DNA of 64,000 nucleotides from Sordaria brevicollis (taxonomy: Eukaryota > Ascomycota > Sordariomycetes > Sordariales > Sordariaceae), in assembly GCA_033439795.1 (NCBI GenBank), contig JAUTDP010000005.1:3191001-3255000 (forward strand), given 5' to 3'. The position numbers were made by a program, and so were the translations under genes. The notes below the pieces were generated by a model, which saw nothing but the letters and a program-made list of their open reading frames with translations, searched no databases and was not told the DNA's origin. Positions within the stretch are counted from its first letter, which is position 1. Each line of letters starts with the position of its first letter. Positions 45,746 to 56,516 of this stretch are shown piece by piece.

Positions 45746-47329
45746 TGAGGAGGAAGGGAGAAGATCGCGACGAGGGCGACAGGGACAAGGAGAGACCGAG
45801 AGGGGGGGAGGATGAGCCCGGCCGGGTCCGGGGAAGGACTCCGTCAAGCGGGAGGCTAAGCGGGATTGTCCTGGGATCAGCGGTTTGGGTAGTGTAATTT
45901 TGTTGGTCGGCCTCGGTCGGGATAAGGAACATCAAGGGACAAACATATGGAAGCCTACCACCGGTATGTATATGTATCATGAGCGTAAGTCAAATCAAAC
46001 TATTTGATCCCGTTGAAACCTGGTTTGTACTTTGTCTCTTTTTTTTCAAGAGGAGTTTACAAATCGTGTCATTTGTCATCACGAACTTCCAAACCGTTGG
46101 TGTTGAGGATTGAGGTGACCCACTAAAATCCAATTGCCAACGCTGTGGAGAATGGAGCAGGCTAAGTTGCAGCGCATGCATGGTGCTACAGGGAAGAGGT
46201 CGGCGGCTAAAACCTAGGCTGAGAGAGGCCTGAACGGGGGAGGCCTGAAAGGGCTGAGCTCCCGTCTTCGAAACTTGGACTCTGCCGCTTTTCTCTGGTA
46301 ATTGGGACGATGGGAATGCCTTCATCTTGATACTTTTTCTAATCAAACTTGACAATACCATTTCATAGTCTCGTTCTGCTGGACTCAATCGAGATGTTGG
46401 TAAAACGCGCCTAACAATTTCCAGGGTTGTACTTTCCCGCGCCTGGCGCTTCAGTTGCCAGCCACCTGCAGCACCTGTGCCGCTTGCGTTAACGCAACCT
46501 CGATGCACAGCCCTAAACCAATGCACCGGGCTTCTCAGGGACCGTGTCACCTTCCATGTTCCCGTCGTCATTCGTGCCGTCGAGCACTTCCACTTAATCT
46601 CCTTTCCAACATCATCTTTTTCCTGTACCTACCCATACAATTTCATGCGAAATCTCCGTGACACTTCGGAACCAACAACCTCTCCTCTCCTCCAGTCTCG
46701 AGTCTTGAACGCGCCTCGGCACTGCACTCCTGCGGCACAAAACATTACCTCTCACCTCCCGTCTCATCGACAACGACAACCACAGCATCCCCAAAGATCG
46801 GCTATCATGGCGATTACGATTGGGGAATACGGGGGACAACCGCTTACAGGGGCCGGCCGCCCCAAGTGCACGCTAAAAACAAGCTAATCTGGACGAGCTT
46901 AGCGAAGGTCAGCGAGCCCCGGTTTTAACACTACCTTACCTAAGTTACCTGCTTACTTTCTACGCCAGACTCGCTAGTAAAGCCAGGAGGGTAGGTAAAA
47001 AGACAAAACACTATTGGATTGGAAAGTCCCGAACGGTTGCGGTTAGGTTAGGTTGTGTTCCTGACCAGAATGGCGGGCGGCGCAGGGTTCGTGACGGCAG
47101 AGTCAGGGGGCAGACGAAGTTGGAAGGTAGGGAAGAAAAAAGAAAAAGTAACACGGCCCTTTAAGATGGTTCATACTCCCCACCAACCCTAGAACCAAAA
47201 GCTTCGCGCGCGTTTCTTGATGATCTCCTTTTCCTTCCCTCAGATCTCCATCTCGACAGTTTGAACCGTGCCGGGGCCATATCTCTAGACAGTGGCCGTT
47301 AGGGGTAGGAGACCTAACGACAGACCACG

Positions 47330-49280
47330 ATGGCGCATAACCATCAAATACCACCGCCTGGTGAGGGCTACTATGGCCCGGATCATACCGTGGATCACCA
47401 GTATCACCAGTATCTCCAGAGTCAGAGTCAGGGGCAACAACCATATCCCCATAGCCATGAACCATACTCCCAAAACCAACAATATCCCCAACCCCAAGAC
47501 CACCAACAACAACCCCAACCACCCCCCAACCAACCGACAGCCCACAACCCGGCCTCGAACCACACCCCAACATCAACGACCACCAACCCGGCCTCGAACC
47601 AACCCACTTCCACCCAACCACCCACGCAGACGGCTCGCCAGGTCGCTGGGCCGAAGGCCTCGAAGTCGTCCCCACCGAACAGCTCAAACACACGCAACAC
47701 TGGCCCGAGGTTCGACAGGAGGAGGTTGGGAAGGAACTGAGTCCGACCACGGCGCTAGTCGAGCAATGGAAGTGGAAGGATGGGAGGGATGAGTATAACG
47801 CTGGTCAGGCGCCGGAGGTTGTGGACGGCCCGGTTTTAGTGAGCGGGAAGCCAGTGGGGAAGAGGAGGAAGAGGTTGTGGATTATTTTGGGTGTTGTGCT
47901 GGCTGTGATGATAGTGGTGGGGGCGGTGGTTGGGGGGGTGGTTGGTGCTAAGGCGGCGAGAGAGTCGAAGGGTGGTACGGCGCCGGTTTTGGATGCGGGT
48001 GATGGGAATGGGAATGGTGGTGGAGAGGCGGGGGTGGTGCCGAGTCCGTCGAAAACGACAAGCGGAGGAGGAGCGGTTGCGACGAGTGTTGCGCCTGTTG
48101 CTGGAGCTATCAAAGCCGGTTCACCACTCACCGTGACGGGATGGAGGAATGATCAGGGCAGCGTTGGGCTTTATCTGTTTTATCAGGATAAGCAGAATGA
48201 TGTTTACTATGTCAAGTATGACGGGTCATCATGGGGAAAGCCGGTTGCCACGATCAAGGGGCTGAAGAGGGACACGAAGGTGACGGCGACGATTATTTTG
48301 AATGGGCTTGGGAATCTCAAAAAGGTATGTCTCACCACTTTCGTCCAGAAGCAAAGCAAGACTGCTAACATGCCACCAGCCACACATCATCCTGACCTAC
48401 ATCGGCCCCGGCCCAACCCTGCTCGCCACGACCATAAACGAGAATAACCTCCCCTCCATCGCCAACGACGAGCAATTCAGCAAGGACATGGGCGTCCTCG
48501 ACGCGCTCGACAACTCCAGCGTCGCCAGCTACTTTCCCGCGACAGTATACCAGACCCCCTCCGGCGAGCTGGGCCAGGCGCGAGTGATCATGCTGAGGTG
48601 GTTCGCCAAGTTGACGGGTATCATGGCGCTTCCTGGTACCTCACTGACGCTGGTGCCCATTTCAAGTCGGTGGGCGAATTACTCAGCGTCGGGAGGCTAT
48701 GGAATCATTTATCAGGAGCCGAACGGAAAGTTGGCGGCTGCTGTTCCCAACTTGGGACCGGATGGGAGAGTGGAGGCGAGGGCGGAGTGGTTTAACTCTT
48801 CTGGTATGTTTCCGTTGAAGTTCCGTTCCCTCCTTTTCTCGCGGATGGGTGCAGCTAACAAGAACAGTCTTCCCAGATATTACACCACCGTCCAACACGC
48901 CCTTCTCGGCGTGGGTAACCGCCCGCTCTGATTCACGGGGTCATTCGCCGAATACGTATATCCTCTACCGCTCCGACTCTGGAGACATCAACATGCTCTC
49001 CACGTCATTCTCCTCTAGCACAGACGACAGCGCGGTAACCTGGAAAACTTCCTCTCCTGACGGGCTGAAAGGGATGGATAAAGACACGGATATCGGGTGC
49101 GTGATGATGGCGAGTATTGATAAGGATAATGATGGGAACGAGATTCCGGTGGAAGAAGACTCGGAGGAGGTCGATAGGTGTTTTTTCATGAAGGGGGGGA
49201 AGTTGGTGGAGGCTAGGATGAGTGGAAAGGACGGAGGGGGGGAGTGGAGGGTTGTGGGGGATGTGCCGCTTCCTTCATGA
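47330..49280 (+). CDS. Membrane-anchored protein with fucose-lectin-like ectodomain (introns 48325-48379, 48804-48867; frameshift near 47525)
   Basis: ATG 47330 begins a Gln/Pro/Tyr-rich cytosolic segment (PPPGEGYYGPDHTVDHQYHQ). The true frame then shifts by one, most simply through a missing C in the C6 run at 47522-47527, into GLEVVPTEQLKHTQHWPEV and QAPEVVDGPVLVSG. The membrane helix is RKRLWIILGVVLAVMIVVGA (about residue 180), a type II topology. The ectodomain reads GLYLFYQDKQNDVYYVKYDG, then GSSWGKPV. Intron 1 (GTATGT, GCTAAC, ACCAG) and intron 2 (GTATGT, GCTAAC, AACAG) both join in frame and lead through WFNSSVFPDITPPS and TYILYRSDSGDINML to TGA 49280. The repeated Y/W-x-D/N blades resemble the fungal fucose-specific lectin-like propeller fold found on similar anchored proteins. 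Probably at the cell surface; ligand unknown. Confidence 0.78.
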
Positions 49281-49896
49281 AGTTGAGAAGCTGAGAAGCA
49301 AGAGGGGGAGGAGGAGGGGGAGGATGCGAGGATGGGATGGGATGGGATGAACAAATGCGAGATTATGATACCATAGCGTGCTTAATATGATGAATTTTAA
49401 CCTTGAGCGGTGAGTCCGCGTGTCCTACAATTTTTGCATCTTGGTGCATCGGAGATGAAACCGAAAATTGTTGGACGATTGAGCCAGGCCAGCTCCTGTC
49501 ACTCATTCCTTGCAGCAAAGCACCCGCTTCGGAACCGAGACGCGCCGGATGCAGCAACGAATACACAAGAAAAAGAGCACAATTATGGAAGGCGGTCACG
49601 AATGCAGGAAGGAAGCTATGCAGTTCATGTGCATCGAAATGTAGAAATGGAAAGAGCCATGGGAGCTCGCAGGCAAGGAGTACCTGGACATGGCATGGCA
49701 GTATAGGATGGTTGGCGACGAGATTCCTTCGGTCTTCGGTGTGGAAGACCGACGTCCACTTCTTCCAAACCCTGCCTTTTTCCTAATTGTCATCACGTTT
49801 ATCATTCGAACGTTGGACACCCAATTCGCGGCATCGCTATCATGGCTTCAATCTCATTACTTCTCTATCACGTTACCACTACATCTCCATCACACC
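49281..49896. other. Convergent intergenic region
   Basis: 3' ends of the lectin-like gene and of the minus-strand secreted-protein gene face each other. No other feature supported. Confidence 0.5.
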
Positions 49897-50868
49897 TCAA
49901 GCCGACGAAGTAGGCTCAGCAGTTGTCGTCGCCGTTGTCGCCGCTGCCGTCGAACTAGCCGGCTTAGTACTGGTCGGCGCCGCTGAAGAGCTCGAACTGC
50001 TTCCACCACCTCCACCACCGCCACCACCAGCACCGACAACGACAGCCTGCACGACTTGTCCCAACGCATTCGTAACAACATTGACCAGACTTCCCAACGC
50101 ATCATACTTGTACGTCTTCTGCGTCAACCCATTACCCAAGTCCTTAATCGCTCCCGTAAAGGTCATGTTCTTCAGATAACTTCCCACAATCGTGCTCGTC
50201 GTGTCGCCCGCCAAGCCGACAACTTCCTGCACAATGTTGCCCAGGTTGTCAATCAAGAAGTTGACCTTGTTTCCGTTCTCGCCGATGATACTTCCCAACA
50301 AACCGTCCACAGCGCCGATGACACCGTCGACGGCATCAACGACTCCATCGAGCAAGTTCACCAGCGCCGGGTTGAGGTCGAGCGTGGAAAGGGTGCGGTT
50401 GACCACCTTCACCAAGTTGCCAAGACGGATGACGAGGTCGAGGTTGGCGTCCACGTCGGCAATGGTGATGTTCACCTTGTCGATGCCGACTTGTACGCCG
50501 GCGTTAAGAGTGACGAGGGAAGCGACCTCGGCGGCCAAGTTCACTTCGGCGCGGAGGTTGTCGACGTCTAGCTCGATGCGGCCGACGTGCAGCTCTGGCA
50601 CGCGGAGGAGCACGTCGGGAGGACCTTTGGGTCCGTAGTTGGTCCCACTGGGGCCGGGGACGGTGGCGGTTGCTGAGGGCTTTGAGGAGGATGTTCCGGA
50701 GGGGCGGCTTGACGCGGATGATGGGCGAACGCTGGAGCTGGCTTGGGCCGGACCGGAAGTTGCGGCCGCGGTTGTTGTGGGCTCGGCGCTGGCTTCGGGA
50801 GCTGCTGAGGACTGAGCAGCTGCTAGTGCTACGAGCGGTAGCAGAGCCAGAGAATGGAAGATCCTCAT
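49897..50868 (-). CDS. Secreted Ser/Thr-rich protein, paralogue of the 51778 gene
   Basis: A single exon on the minus strand gives 323 residues. MRIFHSLALLPLVALAAAQS is a clear signal peptide. A Ser/Thr/Ala/Pro-rich stretch (residues about 20-75) is a likely O-glycosylation zone. The core (about 80-240) has repeated amphipathic Val/Leu/Asp/Asn patterns: RIELDVDNLRAEVNLAAEVA, VDANLDLVIRLGNLVKVVN and LDLNPALVNLLDGVVDAVDG. MTFTGAIKDLGNGLTQKTYK follows, then poly-Gly and a Ser/Thr tail without a GPI-type hydrophobic end. The core aligns with the divergently transcribed gene at 51778, sharing D-V-x-L...D-V-D/N-N-[LI]-x-A-[EK]-V-N-L and LDLNP/IDLNP. The repeated Asp-Val-Asp-Asn strands hint at an elongated beta or amphipathic structure. 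Function unknown; likely cell wall or extracellular. Confidence 0.85.
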   Translation of the reverse strand: MRIFHSLALLPLVALAAAQSSAAPEASAEPTTTAAATSGPAQASSSVRPSSASSRPSGTSSSKPSATATVPGPSGTNYGPKGPPDVLLRVPELHVGRIELDVDNLRAEVNLAAEVASLVTLNAGVQVGIDKVNITIADVDANLDLVIRLGNLVKVVNRTLSTLDLNPALVNLLDGVVDAVDGVIGAVDGLLGSIIGENGNKVNFLIDNLGNIVQEVVGLAGDTTSTIVGSYLKNMTFTGAIKDLGNGLTQKTYKYDALGSLVNVVTNALGQVVQAVVVGAGGGGGGGGGSSSSSSAAPTSTKPASSTAAATTATTTAEPTSSA

Positions 50869-51777
50869 CTTGGTGGTGAGTTTGGCCCGGATGTGGGCTG
50901 AGAGGGAAGTATGAGTTGGTGGTGATACGGGTTAAAGATGTGGACGGATGACAACCCAAAGAGAGGTGTTGTTGAAGAGCAAAGTCCGACTGCTCGGGGA
51001 GGAGGAAAGCAATTGACGAGATTGACAAGATGAGCTTGGCGAAGCTAACGCGAGAATCACAGGACGGAAGACATATAACGCGAACCGTACCCCATCCACA
51101 CAGCAAAGGTGATTAAAGACAATGCCGCTCAATTATTTCTCGTGTCTTTGACTCTTGACGTTCCGTTCCGGTACTATGATGCAGGGATCGCCTATATCCG
51201 TCCCGGCTGTTCCTGGTTTGACGCTGACAGACGACGGGTTGCATGATCGTCAACCCCGGTCACTGCCCGATTAGGGCGATCTTCCAGTGGACCAATGCTA
51301 CGATGACGGCTTGATTCCAAGGCAGTGGTGCGCCAGTGGGCTTCTGTGGAGCCGTGGTTAGTGGAACGACATGTTACAGATGCCTTGGAAGTGACCTCGT
51401 CGATATCACAGCAGTTATCGGTCGAATAGTGGTTCGCGTTGTTATGCGTGTTTCGGTAATGGAGACGCGGTGATGGGAGTGATCGGTGCAAATCATGAGG
51501 TGGGATTGCCGCTGGGATTGAAGAGTGATTGTCCGATCATTGATGCAAGTGTGATTCCCATCTTCTCTTTCCTCCGTTTTGATGACTTCAACTCCATCAG
51601 ATCTCTCTTTGCTTTGGTCCTGGGTGGTTGGAACTTTTTTCCTTTGATATCACTTCCTCCCAACATAAGCTGAAGCACCTGGCATCACATCAAGCCAGTA
51701 CTGCTCACTGAGCTGAGGCATCGATACTCCTTCTCAGTTGATTACCCACCAAGACCGCACAGCGGCCACACATCACA
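50869..51777. other. Divergent promoter region between paralogous secreted-protein genes
   Basis: About 0.9 kb separates the two start codons. The 51778 leader is CACA-rich just before ATG. No clear TATA element or shared inverted element was found by eye. Confidence 0.5.
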
Positions 51778-53103
51778 ATGCCCCTCTCCCTCCTCCGGGC
51801 ATCCGCCCTCCTCCTTGCTTTCTCTCGTTTCCCTCTCGGCATCGCCCAAAACACGGACGAAGACAAGGAGACAGACGATGGCTATATTGGCTACCGCCTC
51901 ACCCACCGCGGTGACCCAGAGTCTGCTGTCTACGAAACAGCCAACACCAATGACGACCTCATCCTTCCCGAGGACCCAGATGTCTACCTCAACGCTTCGG
52001 TCTCTGTCGGCCTGATCGACATTGAGGTGGACAACATCACGGCCAAAGTCAACCTCGACGCCAAGGTCTTGTCTCTCTTGCACTTCTCAGCGGGAGTGGA
52101 CGCCAGCATTGACCGAGTGAAGCTCAGGATCGAAAATGTCTCTGCCAAAGTTGAGCTCGAGGCCAGGTTGGAGAATGTGGTTGCCATGGTCGACGATGTT
52201 CTGCGGAGTATCGATCTGAACCCCGTTATCGCTACGCTCGGTGAAGGTGTCGGCAAGATTGTTGACGGGGTAGGAGACATTGTTGGTGACACCGTCAACG
52301 AGGTGGTAGGGGCCGCTGGAAACTTGGCCAGGGATCTTCCTCTGGGTGACGTCGTCAACAATGTCGCAGAAGCTGCTGGCAATCTGGCTAGGGATGTGCC
52401 GCTTGCGGACGCCCTCAACGACGTTACCGGCACCGCCAACAAGCTGGCCAGGGACGTCCCGTTGGGTGACGCCATCAAGAACGTGGCCGGTGGTGTCAAC
52501 AAAGTAGCCGGAGATGTCCCCCTGGGCGACGCCATCAACAACGTCGCTGATGCCGCTGGTAACGTTGCCCGAGCTGCCCCCGTTGGCTCTGGCGAAGATC
52601 CTCTCCAAGCCGCCGCCAACCTAGCCAAGCGCGTCCCCGCCACCGGCCACGGCGCCGGAGCCGACGGGGACCCATTCAACTTCAAGCTCGAGCACAACAT
52701 CCTCTACAGCGTCAACGACTTCCAAGGCAACCGCCACCGCAACCGCCGCCTGGACCAGAACGGCGACATCTTTGACGAGTACCTTGACAACGACGGCAAC
52801 GAGCAGTCGAGGCAGGTGGTGGGCTACTACAAGGATGATATGACCTTCACGGGACATAACAGGACTGTGGTGGTGGAGGGAGCGGATGGTGGTGGGAAGA
52901 AGAAGCAGTTTGAGTTGCAGTATGAGTATAAGCCGTTCCCGGGCATTGAGGCGGTTAGCTGGGTGTATGTGGATACTGAGAGTGGGGAGGTGGTTAAGAC
53001 GAGGGTGATTTCGGAGGCGCAGGGGGTGGGACGGCTAGTGTTAGTAATGATTCGGAGGAGTGAGGGGGGTGGTGATGGGGTTGGGGGGTGTGGTAGGTGG
53101 TGA
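51778..53103 (+). CDS. Secreted protein with internal repeat array, paralogue of the 49897-50868 gene
   Basis: A single exon from ATG 51778 gives 441 residues with a signal peptide (MPLSLLRASALLLAFSRFPL...GIAQ). Residues about 60-160 align with the paralogue (DIEVDNITAKVNLDAKVLSL, then VVAMVDDVLRSIDLNP). An array of 23-24-residue units follows: AGNLARDLPLGDVVNNVAEA, repeated about five times to residue 270. It is amphipathic and LEA-like in look. The C-terminal domain contains KDDMTFTGHNRTVVVEG (shared MTFTG with the paralogue) and YVDTESGEVVKTRVISEAQ. The last 30 residues are odd (GVGRLVLVMIRRSEGGGDG). One extra G in the G5 run near 53023-53028 would instead end the protein as GGGTASVSNDSEE at 53063, which is more natural. 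Function unknown. Confidence 0.85.
   Translation: MPLSLLRASALLLAFSRFPLGIAQNTDEDKETDDGYIGYRLTHRGDPESAVYETANTNDDLILPEDPDVYLNASVSVGLIDIEVDNITAKVNLDAKVLSLLHFSAGVDASIDRVKLRIENVSAKVELEARLENVVAMVDDVLRSIDLNPVIATLGEGVGKIVDGVGDIVGDTVNEVVGAAGNLARDLPLGDVVNNVAEAAGNLARDVPLADALNDVTGTANKLARDVPLGDAIKNVAGGVNKVAGDVPLGDAINNVADAAGNVARAAPVGSGEDPLQAAANLAKRVPATGHGAGADGDPFNFKLEHNILYSVNDFQGNRHRNRRLDQNGDIFDEYLDNDGNEQSRQVVGYYKDDMTFTGHNRTVVVEGADGGGKKKQFELQYEYKPFPGIEAVSWVYVDTESGEVVKTRVISEAQGVGRLVLVMIRRSEGGGDGVGGCGRW
52309..52585 (+). repeat. In-frame repeat array, about 69-72 bases per unit
   Basis: Units encode [AG]xxLAR[DE][VL]PLGDA[IV]NNVA; the DNA differs mainly at third positions, so the repeats are maintained at protein level. 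Confidence 0.85.
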
Positions 53104-56100
53104 TGGGGTTGGTGGGATTAGCTGTTGAAGACTTGATGAGAGCAGGGGAGAATGGAATTTACTTGTTGTTTTGATTGAGAGGGGATCAAATGCATGAAGA
53201 CTTCTGCAAGTGTGATTCGGTATGGGCATGAACGTGAACTCGCTATGGTCGAAAAGGCTTTTATGGAGTATGGAATGACTTTGTCTATCCGATCCATGCC
53301 AAAAGGACACCTCGAGTCTCTGTCTTCCATTCATGCATGCCCAAGCCTTTGCGAACTCGGAAGCTGAGAAGGACGGCCATTGCACCTGGATGGACCAACT
53401 TCGCCCTCTGGGCCGGAAATGCATGCATTCTGTTCTGTACTTAGCCTCGGCACCGAAGTCTCATCGTACCTTCTCACCTGAAGTAATATGGTTCGATACA
53501 TCTGATAGTAAGAGAACAGAGGAAAGCACGATGCAATGATCAGGGCGATATTGCGGTTGTGGGGTTCGAGTTATTGCATGCATTCGTACTTTCCCTCCCA
53601 GCTCTGACCGTGCACGCAAATGATGCTGCCGTTATGCACTCACTCCACTTGCGCCTGCTCTCTGTACATAGAACAGAGCTGGAGATTCGCCTGGATAATT
53701 TTCAATGAGAACCAGTTTCTCTTCCTCTTCTCTACCTAGTTTCTAGCTTTCAGCTTTCTTCCTCAATCGCCTCTTGCTCATTACCAACCAAGCTTGTTGC
53801 CTCGCCAAAGCCATATCTGGGATCGCTTCAACATAAGACGGCGTTGTGCATCCCTTCTGGGCAATACTCGGCTCTTCTTGCCGCTGTCTCTTCACCAGTG
53901 TCCTAACCAATATTCTAAGGTAAGTCGATGCGCAGTCTATGCTTACTACACACCAGTTGAGAATATTGGTTTCAGACTGACTTGTTGGAGGGAGGCGGCC
54001 AGTTCATTGCCGTTGGTCAGCTTCATCAACGCCAAAAACTGACAATATCATGCAACTGACACTCCATAAAGCCAAAGGTAAGCTTCTCACAACCAGCTCA
54101 CTGGGCTAGCATTGCAGTATTGTTCTCTCTTGGACGCCCGTTGCAGCTATCTTCTTGATGAAAAATGCTCACGGTAGAGACACGATACTGATATGGACGC
54201 TTGTCAAACATGCTCAGATATGGCACAGGTGTGGCATGTGAAGGTTTGGTGAGATAAGAGAAGAGAAGAGTCGTGAAGTATAAGATTAGTGAGATACTCC
54301 CTTCTACCACTTTCTTTCTCCAGCCCGTCGATCTCATGAACCCCGACAGGCATCAAGAACACGAACTCAGCAAGCCCACTGCCGTGACGAAGCCCGACCA
54401 AAACAACCGCTTTCCAGGGTCAAGTCATAGAAACAGCAACAGGTTACACTAAATCACAGCAGGGACACTGACTGACAGCGTTAACGACGGCCGGTGTGTA
54501 GCAATAGGCTAGCACTATGCTTTGCCGCTTTCTACTATCAAGTTGTTCCTGCACTGGTGTGTGTAATGTCACAAAGAGCACACCTAGTGTCTCTAAACCC
54601 GTGATGCGTCCAATAAAGCTCGGTGTCCGGCCGATTTCGCTCCTAGTGCTCTTACCTCAGGCTGAAGGTCAGCTTTACCCAACAACAATGTGAGTGAGCG
54701 CCTTCGACGTCATGAAACCACCTCCTGCTGCTGACCACTTTATTGCAAATGAAGTGTTATTAAGGGACATCGAGTCTGACCCAAGGCCTTGGGTAGATAG
54801 ATGAGCACATGCACGACCGCATATTTTGCAGAGAACAGGAATAGAGCCCCGGCAGTGCTTCCATTGTGGTTCGCTGTCAATACTTCCGTATCCCCGACTA
54901 CTTCCAGGTGAGAAGCCTGATGCGTTTGAACACCCTCTCGTCCTCCCATGAACTAGAGCTGAGCATTGAAACGGGTAGAACAACCGCGCCTTCCGACTAC
55001 AGAGGAAGAGAGTCAAGCCGCCAGACACCAGTCACTCAACCTACGAGCCAATCCAATCAGTAACCAATCTTTGACCACCGGTTGAATCGGAACGCCCTCC
55101 GACTTACGGCCGTCAGCGTTACATTTGGCTGCTCAGCGCCGCATCCAGAACGTTTCCTCCCATCAGCTCGGAATTGCAGCTTGCGCTGTTTCTCATCGAC
55201 ATCCACCATGATTCCAACAACGATATCACGAACCTACCGCGGGAGGTGAGCGAGTGTCGTCGGTTCCGAACGAATAGCTTGACAGGTCGTATCCTTCGAC
55301 TGGTCCCACGCTAGACTGCCGGAAACGAAACCGCGCAACTAGCGCGAGGCAACATGGTAGTATTCTCACATTCTTGGGTGGCACTGAGCTACTAGAAGAT
55401 GTCGAGCTAATATACGTGCCGTCCCTTAGTTCAAGACGGGCGTAAGCGAACACTGAAAAAGTTGTAGTCACCACACATCCCACACTCAATGGGCTGACAA
55501 GAGGTTCGTCTTCACCTATAAAGTTCACCAACTTCCAAGTGTGACAGGCTGAATGATGACAGTCAAAAATAGAATCGGGCAATATATTACTCGCTTCGGG
55601 CCCGTCCCGCGTTCAGACTTCCCCGAGCATCTTCCATTCATGATGTTAGCGTCACCGCAAAACGCTTCTCACCTCGACCATCCCCTCCAGCGTACTACCC
55701 CTGGGACGTCCTACCACAGCAACGGCAACCATTGAGATTCTGGCAGCACCAGTTATATTTCAGACCACGAACTCGGGCAAGAATGGCGTACCCCGCGTGA
55801 ACAATTGCAAGCCTCAAATGGCACGTTGTTGCGTAACCAGGATCCCACGAGCTCAGCCCCGAAAGTTGAGAGCCTCAAAAGTTTGGGTCATGGCTTGAGA
55901 CACGGTTAGTATTCGGCTGTTCCAAACTCTCATAGGTCCAACTGCGGTGAGTGCAGGCGTCTATTGCCCTTGGCCATCCTTCACCTTTTGGTGCGGCGTA
56001 GACCAACAAGAGGATTCCCCAAGACCGACAGACTTCAGCTCAAGGTGCATTCAAGCCTTCTAGAACAGCGAGCAAATCATGATCCAGGTTTTCGGAATAT

Positions 56101-56516
56101 TGGTTCTAATGTATGTTGGCCATGTGGGCAAGGATCTGCGGCCGGTCCCTACCACTTCATCCCGTGTCTACATCCCAGTACCAATATCAGGCTTCCTCGT
56201 CGGAAGCCGTCAGCACATAGTGTCGAGGACGGTAACCAGTCTTCAAATTTCCAGGAAAGCAGAAGAGCACATGCCGAGATGCATACCACGATGCCCACAT
56301 CCCGTCTTATGGAAGTGAGCTCTCCTCATGTGCGAGCATTCCAATTCAAAGAACCGACCCTATGGTGCGCCAACATGAAGAAGCCGGTCTGAGGCATCTC
56401 CTGCATCGGAGCCGCAGAAGTATAAGTATCATGGCCTTCACCACTCAAGCGAATAACTTCTGATCATCAAGGACTCTGGCAAGTCTTAGCCAACATCTTT
56501 ACAACAGGTTACCATT
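53104..56516. other. Intergenic region, 3.4 kb
   Basis: Several short open frames (54675-55028 minus, 55226-55582 minus, 55964-56392 plus) lack any recognisable features and typical fungal start context. The last few hundred bases are the laccase promoter. Confidence 0.45.
56421..56428 (+). promoter_or_regulatory. TATA-like element of the laccase gene
   Basis: TATAAGTA lies 96 bases upstream of the laccase ATG, followed by a C/A-rich leader. Position and sequence fit a core promoter but the start site is not visible. Confidence 0.4.

Larger units (their letters stand above)
45019..47329. other. Intergenic region with simple repeats
   Basis: It contains three 11-base repeats (45506-45538) and a run of 28 A (45718-45745). 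The 193-codon minus-strand frame at 45990-46571 has no recognisable features and I do not call it. 46880-47060 has short CCTTACCTAAGTTACC-type sequence without further structure. Confidence 0.45.

Noticed and set aside
45990..46571. 193-codon minus-strand frame
   Set aside because: No recognisable feature or coding-like codon bias.
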